A stretch of DNA of 15,612 nucleotides. It comes from Nitrospirota bacterium. GTDB taxonomy: Bacteria; Nitrospirota_A; Leptospirillia; Leptospirillales; Leptospirillaceae. Positions 1-8,355 of this stretch are shown piece by piece (within the stretch, counting starts at the first letter, position 1; the number at the start of each line of letters is the position of its first letter). The notes below the pieces were generated by a model. The model was not told the DNA's origin, made no database searches, and worked only from the letters and a program-made list of their open reading frames with translations. The DNA lies in NCBI GenBank assembly GCA_021844645.1, contig JAKBTA010000030.1:1-15612 (forward strand), in the 5' to 3' direction. The translations under genes were made by a program, and so were the position numbers.

Positions 1-438
1 AGGATGGAAGCTCTGCCAAAAAATATGGGAAAGTCTTCCCGGAAGGGGAACTTTTTTGAGAAAGGCGTGTAATAAGGTATCCGTGTGAATATGGCCTTTA
101 AGAAGAGCCTGGACATCTCCATCAAAAAACAGGGAAGCCGCTTTATCTGCCGACTCCCGATCGGAAGCTGTTTCGATGATCTCGATGGGAACGGGTGAAG
201 GGTTTTTGGAAAAAAAGTCATTGATGACCGATGGATTTCCCAAAAGAACAGGACGTATGAAATCTTCCCTTACAGCCTCCAGGACACCTTCAAGGACGAG
301 TGGATCCGAGGCGTTGACGACTGCGACCCTGAGAGGGGGAGCCTTTTTCGCTTCCTCAAGGATCGAAAGAAAACTTGTGGGACGGGCAATCATTTTGGAG
401 GAGTTGGAATTGTCATCCTTTCCTTGAGCGGGAGCCAT
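1..438 (-). CDS. Phosphate acetyl/butyryltransferase family protein, N-terminal part (runs off the left edge)
   Basis: Reading from the ATG at 438 toward base 1 gives 146 open codons with no stop; the C-terminal half lies outside the window. Residues about 36-70 (PPLRVAVVNASDPLVLEGVL, then a PVLLGNPSVI segment) match the N-terminal Rossmann-like part of Pta/Ptb enzymes. Residues 110-120 (QALLKGHIHTD) match the conserved ALxKGxxHTD segment, and GRLSHIF follows where the family has a RISHVF-like run. Family members transfer acetyl or butyryl between CoA and phosphate in the cytoplasm. Which acyl group is used cannot be told from this fragment, and some relatives are fused to an enoyl-CoA hydratase domain. 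The start overlaps the tpiA stop by one base (TGATG), which suggests translational coupling in one operon. Met16 is a possible later start. Confidence 0.82.
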   Translation of the reverse strand, partial: MAPAQGKDDNSNSSKMIARPTSFLSILEEAKKAPPLRVAVVNASDPLVLEGVLEAVREDFIRPVLLGNPSVINDFFSKNPSPVPIEIIETASDRESADKAASLFFDGDVQALLKGHIHTDTLLHAFLKKVPLPGRLSHIFWQSFHP

Positions 439-1235
439 CAGTGTGCTCTCTTGCTCAGGGAGCCTTCCTTGATGACAGAAGCGATTTTCTGGGCAGAATG
501 CAGAAGTGATTTTGGATCCAGCCAGGAACTTCCCACGAGGAATCCGGATAATTTGTCACAGGCGGATATTTCAACAATATTGTCTGAGGTAATGGATCCT
601 CCATAAAGAAACTTGGGTCGTTCTGGCCAAGTGAACCCATCAAATCCGAATGCGGTGACTTCACAGACATCTGTCGCTCCGGCAACGATACCGGAGCCAA
701 TGGCCCAGATCGGTTCATAGGCGAGGAAAAGGGCTGTATAGACGCCATCTTCACGAAGCAGGTTCGCCCTGTCGGCAACCGGTTGCAACTGGGTTTTGAT
801 GACATCGAATGCCCTTCCGGATTTTCTGTCTGCGCTGGATTCTCCAAAACAGATGATTGGCATCAGACCGGCCCTCAGACAGAGGTCTGTCTTGTCGCAA
901 ACATCCTCATCGGTTTCTCCAAAAAACCGTCTGCGCTCTGAATGTCCCAGTATGACCCCGCTGACTCCGATATCCAGAAGATTGGGAACGCCGATCTCCC
1001 CTGTAAAGGCACCGGACGTTCTTGTTGAGACGTCCTGTGCTACAACCCGGATAGGGAGTTCTTTTTCCCGGATCGACCTGACAAGATGATCGAGGTAGAC
1101 GCTGGAAGGAGCGAGGGCGATTTCGATCCCCGCTTCTTCCAGTGCCGGCCAGATAGGGGAAGCTGACAGGACATCAAGGTAGTCGTTGATCTGGGCCCGA
1201 GTCATGTTCATTTTCCAGTTTGCGACAAGAAGCAT
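438..1235 (-). CDS. tpiA: Triosephosphate isomerase
   Basis: Full-length TIM-barrel enzyme of 265 residues that interconverts dihydroxyacetone phosphate and glyceraldehyde 3-phosphate in the cytoplasm. Visible family motifs are NWKMN near the N-terminus (catalytic Lys8), GHSERRRFFGETDE carrying the catalytic His98, YEPIWAIGSG carrying the catalytic Glu174, and LYGGSI at about 210-215 for phosphate binding. The start ATG at 1235 follows an AAGGAG ribosome site with a 5-nt spacer. The last segment (FLVGSSWLD) departs a little from the usual LVGGASL pattern but the length is normal. It sits 44 bp downstream of a hypothetical gene and overlaps the next gene, an acyl-phosphate transferase. Its usual partners gap and pgk are 4.5 kb away on the other strand. 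Confidence 0.97.
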   Translation of the reverse strand: MLLVANWKMNMTRAQINDYLDVLSASPIWPALEEAGIEIALAPSSVYLDHLVRSIREKELPIRVVAQDVSTRTSGAFTGEIGVPNLLDIGVSGVILGHSERRRFFGETDEDVCDKTDLCLRAGLMPIICFGESSADRKSGRAFDVIKTQLQPVADRANLLREDGVYTALFLAYEPIWAIGSGIVAGATDVCEVTAFGFDGFTWPERPKFLYGGSITSDNIVEISACDKLSGFLVGSSWLDPKSLLHSAQKIASVIKEGSLSKRAH

Positions 1236-1279
1236 TTCAACTCCTTATGTTGTATTTCTTTTTAGGGTGGGTTCATTGG

Positions 1280-1774
1280 TTAAAAAAGCTTGACATCGAA
1301 CGAGCTCGTGAATTTGACCGGATGATCGGAAATATCCAGGACCATGCTGTATTGTCCTTCTTTTGTAATGGAAATTCCGGTAAACTTGATTAGGTTTGGA
1401 ACACGTCCCGGGGCAAACTGGATCTGGCCGTTCAGGACGGGAGCTGCCATTCTTCCTGTATCCAGATGCTCAATTCTGGCCTGAAACGTTCGGGTCTCGG
1501 TAAGATCTGTATCGAGAAGCTGAAAAAATGTCAGGGAAGGAATGGAAAGAGGAAGTCCCCTGACTCCGATGATCGGAATCGGGTTTGCCGGATTCGGGGT
1601 ATAAAGACCAATCAGTATGAGTTTGTTGGTGTTTTCGATGCGGATGTCATCGCACATGAGGGTACAGACTTCGTTGATAAACATGAATGGGAATCCTGTT
1701 TTTGGCGGTAAGGCTCTCCGCTTGGTTTGTGTTCCGGTGACAGATTCCTCCGGTGTTTTGAATTTCTTCATCAT
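1280..1774 (-). CDS. Conserved hypothetical protein, DUF6941-like
   Basis: A 164-residue protein with no signal peptide or membrane segment. After a basic, proline-containing N-terminal tail of about 30 residues comes a segment VCTLMCDDIRIENTNKLIL (36-54) followed by GLYTPNP. That resembles the opening of small uncharacterised proteins I recall as DUF6941, which share a CDDIR/E..NK..L.G.Y pattern and end in a beta-rich part with an EGQY-type motif (139-142 here). The family assignment is from memory and is tentative; the function is unknown. The start at 1774 lacks a well-placed ribosome site of its own: the nearest (AAGGA) serves a 5-codon upstream reading frame that overlaps this start. It is probably the first gene of a minus-strand unit with tpiA, 44 bp away, since no terminator is visible between them. 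Confidence 0.7.
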   Translation of the reverse strand: MMKKFKTPEESVTGTQTKRRALPPKTGFPFMFINEVCTLMCDDIRIENTNKLILIGLYTPNPANPIPIIGVRGLPLSIPSLTFFQLLDTDLTETRTFQARIEHLDTGRMAAPVLNGQIQFAPGRVPNLIKFTGISITKEGQYSMVLDISDHPVKFTSSFDVKLF

Positions 1775-1967
1775 ATCTGATTTTTCATTGGATTCCTTCC
1801 CCCTTCTCCATGGAATCAGATGAATCCTCCCCTAAAATGTTTTGAAAAAAGTGGATTGATTGACTTTGATTCCCCTTTTTCGATACAACAACCCTCTAAA
1901 TGTTTTTTGGCAAGTTATGCAGTTTAGAGCAGTCAGGGAGTTCCTGAGTCATAGGACCCTTCCTGTC

Positions 1968-1992
1968 ATAGTCGCTTTGGGTATAGTCGCTT
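1968..1992. repeat. Tandem 10-nt direct repeat in the divergent promoter region
   Basis: ATAGTCGCTT occurs twice, at 1968-1977 and 1983-1992, with a 15-nt period. It lies between the divergent minus-strand operon and pyrE, just upstream of a TAAAAT box (1998-2003) that could be the pyrE -10 element; no good -35 was found for that box. The position would suit a regulator binding site, but this is inference. Confidence 0.4.
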
Positions 1993-2020
1993 ATCTTTAA
2001 AATATTGGAATGGCTTATCA

Positions 2021-2656
2021 TTGGCAGACCTCCGTATTTCTCCAAGGAATCAAAATCCTCAGGATCGTTCACGCACGAATCAGATTGATCGTCAGGAGCT
2101 TTTCCGGATTCTGTACGAGCGATCTTTTTTGTATCGACCGGAAAATCCATTTGTTCTCTCATCAGGAAAGGTCAGCCCTGTCTATCTTGACGGGAAAAAG
2201 ACGACCCTGGGCCATCCTCGCGCCCAGTTTCTGATTGGATCGATTCTCTTTGATCTGATAGAGCCTCTTCATCCGGATGGAGTGGGAGGACTGACTCTTG
2301 GTGCTGATCCGATCAGTGTTGCTGTTTCTCTGGTGAGTGGACTCCACCAGTGCCCGATTCCGTCTTTCGTTGTCAGAAAAGAACAGAAGGATCACGGGAC
2401 AAAAAGTCCGATTGAGGGGGATCTCCCGAAGTCCGGCAGGGTGGTGGTGGTGGAAGATGTCGTAACGACTGGCGGCTCGGGGATGAAGGCCGTTCAGGCC
2501 TGCCAAAAAGGGGGATTTGAGGTGTTAAAGGTCATTTCCCTTGTCGACCGTGAAGAAGGGGGGCGTGAACTGTTCGAGTCCGCTGGCATTCCCTTCCAGG
2601 CCCTTTTTACCCTGAGACAGTTCATCGATTATGATGGTGAGGTTCGAGGCCGTTAG
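2021..2656 (+). CDS. pyrE: Orotate phosphoribosyltransferase
   Basis: Cytoplasmic enzyme that joins orotate to PRPP to make orotidine 5'-phosphate, the fifth step of pyrimidine synthesis. The PRPP-binding signature VVVVEDVVTTGGS is at residues 141-153, and the active-site loop VRKEQKDHGTK at 118-128 is typical of bacterial PyrE. FVLSSGKVSPVYLD (44-57) matches the N-terminal FxLxSGxxSPxYxD motif. The 211-residue length includes about 24 extra N-terminal residues. The frame has no internal ATG, GTG or TTG before the conserved core, so the TTG at 2021 is the likely start even though its ribosome site is weak. An ATG at 2010 is in another frame. The gene appears to be transcribed alone: 245 bp follow before the next gene. 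Confidence 0.93.
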   Translation: MADLRISPRNQNPQDRSRTNQIDRQELFRILYERSFLYRPENPFVLSSGKVSPVYLDGKKTTLGHPRAQFLIGSILFDLIEPLHPDGVGGLTLGADPISVAVSLVSGLHQCPIPSFVVRKEQKDHGTKSPIEGDLPKSGRVVVVEDVVTTGGSGMKAVQACQKGGFEVLKVISLVDREEGGRELFESAGIPFQALFTLRQFIDYDGEVRGR

Positions 2657-2830
2657 CTTGAGAAGCGTTCGGATTTTTCCACATCTCTTTCCCTAATTTT
2701 TGGGGTTTTTCCGCTGAGTTTTTCAGGGCGTTGATTTTTACTTGAAATCATTGGTATCGTATCCGGTAGGGGAAAGGATCCTCTGGTCTTCTTTTGTTTG
2801 GATCTGTTTCGGGTCCAGTCGAAGGATGGA

Positions 2831-2852
2831 CAAAAAGTCGGCCGACTTTTTG
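2831..2852. other. 22-bp perfect palindrome (operator, stem-loop or bidirectional terminator)
   Basis: The half-site CAAAAAGTCGG is followed immediately by its exact reverse complement. As RNA it would fold to a hairpin with an A-tract on the left arm and a T-tract on the right arm, the form of a bidirectional terminator. It lies 175 bp after the pyrE stop and 49 bp before the small membrane protein start. It could end pyrE transcription, protect the 5' end of the downstream mRNA, or bind a dimeric regulator. Confidence 0.6.
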
Positions 2853-2901
2853 GCAGTTTTTTGGAAGTCAATCATCAATCAGAGCGGAAGGAGAATTGGC
2901 C

Positions 2902-3054
2902 ATGGCTCACGGAATGTTGGCAAATTACAAATTTGGAACCTTCACACCGCATCCCGATTTCAACGCGAATGTAACGCTTTTTGTTATTTTCGTTGTCCTT
3001 ACAGGCGCGGCAGCGTTGGTGTCCTTCACCATTGTCAAGTCGTTCGAGAAGTAG
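2902..3054 (+). CDS. Small single-pass membrane protein (50 residues), unknown function
   Basis: The ATG at 2902 is preceded by AAGGAG with an 8-nt spacer, a strong ribosome site. This makes the 50-residue reading the natural one rather than the longer in-frame extension from a TTG at 2794. Residues 1-23 are polar to amphipathic with a HPDFNAN segment. Residues about 24-45 (LFVIFVVLTGAAALVSFTIV) form one hydrophobic helix, and the protein ends in KSFEK. The short basic tail suggests the C-terminus faces the cytoplasm. The gene stands alone, with a palindrome upstream and a clear terminator downstream. I do not recognise the family. Size and shape would fit a small subunit of a respiratory or other membrane complex, but nothing in the neighbourhood names the partner. 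Confidence 0.75.
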   Translation: MAHGMLANYKFGTFTPHPDFNANVTLFVIFVVLTGAAALVSFTIVKSFEK

Positions 3055-3167
3055 GAATTTTTTTCAAAAAAGGCTGATTCAGCCCAGAGGCGAATTCTGA
3101 AAACGTTTTCTCCTGATGCTGTTTCCGCCGGTTTTCTTTTTGCCATCATAGATGTCTGATCCCATAG

Positions 3168-3213
3168 GGGGCGGGATGTCCGTAAGATCGGATATTTCGC
3201 CCCTTATTTTTTT
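3168..3213 (+). terminator. Rho-independent terminator after the small membrane protein gene
   Basis: Arms 3168-3182 and 3189-3203 pair over 15 positions (three G-T wobbles) around a 6-nt loop TAAGAT. They are followed by TTATTTTTTT at 3204-3213. It ends the transcript of the 50-residue protein and insulates the penicillin-binding protein gene downstream. Confidence 0.88.
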
Positions 3214-3279
3214 AGGATTTCCCACCCAAAAAGTGAGACCAGAAAATATGCCCCAAACACTCTGGATACGAAACAGACA

Positions 3280-5637
3280 ATGAAAAAAAAGGTTTTCTGG
3301 TTTTTTCTGGTAATCCTGTCACTTTTGATTGTGGCGTCGGCAGGGGCAGGCTGGATCTTCATGAAGAAGATTGAAGCCGGTGTTCCGTCCGTCGCTTTTC
3401 TGAAAAGCTTTGTCCCTGTCACCACGAGTCGGATTTATGACAGGAATGGAAAGCATATCGGGAGTTTCTATCGGGAACGCCGGGAATATCTCCCGCTCAA
3501 GAATATTCCTCCGCTTGTGATCCGGGCGGTTCTTGCCGTTGAGGATGCTCATTTTTATGAGCACGGAGCGTTGGCTTATGGGTCGATTATTCGTGCGGCT
3601 GTTTCTGATGTTTTGGCAGGCTATCTTCGGGAAGGTGCGAGTACCATTACACAGCAGCTGGCCCGAAATATTTTTCTGAATCATAAAAAAAATCTGACCA
3701 GAAAGCTGCGGGAAGCCATCCTGTCTTACCGGATAGAACGTGTGTTGACCAAGGATGAGATCCTGGAACTTTATCTGAACCAGATTTATTTTGGGGAGGG
3801 GGCTTATGGGGTTCAGGCGGCTTCACAGGCTTTTTTTGGCAAGGACATCCATGCGTTGACATTGCCGGAAGCGGCCCTGATGGCAGGTTTGATCCGCTCT
3901 CCTGTGGAATTTTCCCCATATGCCCATCCGGGTGCCAGCAAGAGGCGCCAGCTTGTCGCACTGGAGCGAATGGAAAAGGTCGGGTACATCACTCATGAAG
4001 AGATGAAAAAAGCTTATGGCCAGCCACTCGTTTTTCGTCAAAGGATCCAGTCCAAAAATCCCAACGCCTATTTTCTTGAATATCTCAGAAGACGCCTTGA
4101 AATGACGATGAGTGCCACCCAGTTATACGGGGGTGGTTTGCGAATCTTTACTTCTCTCGATAGCCGAATACAGGATATTGCCCTCCATGCTCTCCGGAAT
4201 GGTCTCCGAACGATAGACCGGAGAAAGGGGTTCCGCGGAGCGGTCCGCCACCTTTCTTCCCGGGAATTGCGTGAAGTGGAAAGGGAAACGGTTCCGCTTT
4301 CCACGGCGGAAAAAGGAGCATTCTCACTCGGTGGAAGAGAAGAAGTGACGATCAATTCTGTTGGGGAGAGAGGCGCCTTTTTTTCATGGGAAGGACATCC
4401 GGGCTTCATTCCGAAAGCAAAAATGTTGTGGGCAGCCAAAGTTCTGAAGGGTCCTGATTTTGACCATGATGTGAAAGTCCTTTCTCCTTTTTCTCCGGTG
4501 GATATTCTTAAACCCGGTGATGTTGTCATGGCCCATTTGACAGGATGGATCCCGGTCAGAAAGGGATGGGGTATTTTGGCCTCTCTTGATCAGGTGCCTC
4601 TGATCCAGGGGTGTGTGGTTGCAATTGATCCAAAAACCGGCGGAATCCTTGCCATGGTGGGAGGGTACAGCTTTGGACGTTCCAAGTTCAATCGGGTTTC
4701 CCAGGCCATCCGGCAGCCGGGTTCATCCTTTAAGATGGTCGATTATGGCTCTGCTCTTGAGCATGGTTTCACACCTTCCTCAATCCTTCATGATGAACCG
4801 ATTGTTTTTGCCGATCGGGCTCATCATCGGGTCTGGAGGCCCAAAGACTACGAACATGATTTTCTGGGCCCGATTCCCATGAGGAAAGCCCTGGCCGAAT
4901 CCATCAATCTGGCGACCATCAGAATGGTCAGGCGCATCGGAGTCGGAAATGTCATTGCTTTTGGACGACGTCTCGGGATCACAACTCCATTGAGCCATGA
5001 TCTTTCCCTGGCTCTTGGATCGTCAGGTGTCCGTCCCATTGAGCTCACGGCGGCGTATTCGGTTATTGCCAATAGTGGAATCCGGGAGCCTGTCTATTCG
5101 ATCCGAAGGGTTGTCAATTTTCGGAAAACAACCGTTTTTGAGCATATTCCGTCACCCACGAAGGTTTATGATCCTGCTTACGACTACATGCTGACATCAA
5201 TGCTGCAAAGTGTTATTTCCGAAGGGACCGGAAGGGATGCACTTGTTCTTCCACGTCTTCTGGCAGGAAAAACGGGAACGACCAATGATTTCAAGGACGC
5301 TTGGTTTATCGGTTTTTCTCCTGATATTGCAGTTGGTGTCTATGTCGGTATGGATGATCACCGCTCGATGGGCAGGGGAGAGTTTGGCGCACATGCCGCC
5401 CTTCCCATCTGGATTGATATCATGAAAGGGGCATTGCCCCTTTTGCCGAATACTCCATTTACCGTTCCGGATGATATCGTCAATGTTCGCATCAATCCGG
5501 ATACGGGAAGAAGAGCTCCAGAGAACAGTACGCATTTTGTCACTGAGATTTTTCGAAAAGGGGAGCTGCCTCCTCGTGAGGGAACATCGGAAAAACATCC
5601 TGATGCTGAGTTCTATAACCTTCAGGGAGCACCCTGA
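3280..5637 (+). CDS. Class A penicillin-binding protein (PBP1A type), bifunctional transglycosylase/transpeptidase
   Basis: A 785-residue peptidoglycan synthase anchored in the inner membrane, with the bulk in the periplasm. Residues 1-28 are a basic stretch plus one signal-anchor helix. The GT51 glycosyltransferase domain (about 50-225) shows EDAHFYEHG with catalytic Glu88, GASTITQQLARN, and KDEILELYLNQIYFG. An insert at about 300-430, the OB-like region found in PBP1A proteins, precedes the transpeptidase domain. That domain has S482-S-F-K485 with nucleophile Ser482, the S541-I-N543 motif, and K664-T-G-T667. All catalytic motifs are intact. The start ATG has no clear ribosome site of its own and overlaps the stop of an 11-codon upstream frame (3248-3283). 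The gene seems monocistronic, being preceded by a terminator and followed by the gap promoter. Confidence 0.95.
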   Translation: MKKKVFWFFLVILSLLIVASAGAGWIFMKKIEAGVPSVAFLKSFVPVTTSRIYDRNGKHIGSFYRERREYLPLKNIPPLVIRAVLAVEDAHFYEHGALAYGSIIRAAVSDVLAGYLREGASTITQQLARNIFLNHKKNLTRKLREAILSYRIERVLTKDEILELYLNQIYFGEGAYGVQAASQAFFGKDIHALTLPEAALMAGLIRSPVEFSPYAHPGASKRRQLVALERMEKVGYITHEEMKKAYGQPLVFRQRIQSKNPNAYFLEYLRRRLEMTMSATQLYGGGLRIFTSLDSRIQDIALHALRNGLRTIDRRKGFRGAVRHLSSRELREVERETVPLSTAEKGAFSLGGREEVTINSVGERGAFFSWEGHPGFIPKAKMLWAAKVLKGPDFDHDVKVLSPFSPVDILKPGDVVMAHLTGWIPVRKGWGILASLDQVPLIQGCVVAIDPKTGGILAMVGGYSFGRSKFNRVSQAIRQPGSSFKMVDYGSALEHGFTPSSILHDEPIVFADRAHHRVWRPKDYEHDFLGPIPMRKALAESINLATIRMVRRIGVGNVIAFGRRLGITTPLSHDLSLALGSSGVRPIELTAAYSVIANSGIREPVYSIRRVVNFRKTTVFEHIPSPTKVYDPAYDYMLTSMLQSVISEGTGRDALVLPRLLAGKTGTTNDFKDAWFIGFSPDIAVGVYVGMDDHRSMGRGEFGAHAALPIWIDIMKGALPLLPNTPFTVPDDIVNVRINPDTGRRAPENSTHFVTEIFRKGELPPREGTSEKHPDAEFYNLQGAP

Positions 5638-5670
5638 AGTGGATATTGGAGTGCAGACGATCGGGTTGTG

Positions 5671-5699
5671 TTGAAAGAGACGATGGGAACAGACATAAT
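5671..5699 (+). promoter_or_regulatory. Sigma-70-type promoter for gap-pgk-secG
   Basis: TTGAAA (5671-5676) and CATAAT (5694-5699) are separated by exactly 17 bp, each box one mismatch from consensus. Transcription would start near 5706, giving a leader of about 40 nt before gap. Confidence 0.65.
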
Positions 5700-5744
5700 T
5701 CAGGGGATATCTTTATCCACCAGCATGTTTTTAGAAAGGAATAA

Positions 5745-7972
<2,228 letters not shown>

Positions 7973-8016
7973 CCGAAAAACGGTTTCATCCCATTTTTAA
8001 GGCTATTTGAAAGGAA

Positions 8017-8355
8017 ATGAGCGTGACAATCTTCATAACATTTATTCATGTTGTAACTTGCATCCTGATTATTGCAGCGGTTCTTCTCCAGTCCGGAAAA
8101 GGAGCGGAAACCGGAGTAATGATCGGTGGTTCGAGCCAGACTCTTTTTGGTGCCAGGGGCGCCTCTTCATTTTTGGCTAAAATGACTGTGGTTCTGGCAA
8201 CTTTGTTTATGGTGACTTCATTGACACTCTCGCTGATTCATCAAAGCCCTGTGGGGTCTTCGATCATGCTCGACGAACCGATGAAAGCCTTGCCGGCAGC
8301 TCCTGTGACGCCAAATGCCACTTCAGGCACTGCTCAGGCTCCAGCTAAAAAGTGA
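8017..8355 (+). CDS. secG: Preprotein translocase subunit SecG
   Basis: Small inner-membrane subunit of the SecYEG channel. Two hydrophobic helices (about 4-25 and 52-74) flank the family signature LLQSGKGAETGVMIGGSSQTLFGARGASSFLAKMT. The protein ends in an Ala/Pro-rich tail. Two starts are possible: ATG 8017, only 1-2 nt after the AAGGA box, or GTG 8023, about 7 nt after it. The GTG is better spaced and would remove two residues. It lies 44 bp behind pgk in the same direction; a gap-pgk-(tpiA)-secG order is common in bacteria. Its stop overlaps the GTG start of the ABC binding protein (GTGA). Confidence 0.93.
   Translation: MSVTIFITFIHVVTCILIIAAVLLQSGKGAETGVMIGGSSQTLFGARGASSFLAKMTVVLATLFMVTSLTLSLIHQSPVGSSIMLDEPMKALPAAPVTPNATSGTAQAPAKK

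Noticed and set aside
1896..2162. Minus-strand 88-codon frame opposite the pyrE start
   Set aside because: It is largely antisense to pyrE and its upstream region, without a recognised motif or ribosome site.
2794..2901. N-terminal extension of the small membrane protein from a TTG
   Set aside because: The palindrome and the AAGGAG ribosome site lie inside it; the ATG at 2902 is far better supported.
3055..3085. Short GGCT...AGCC hairpin right after the small membrane protein stop
   Set aside because: The stem is too short and has no T-run after it; the strong terminator at 3168-3213 explains transcript end better.
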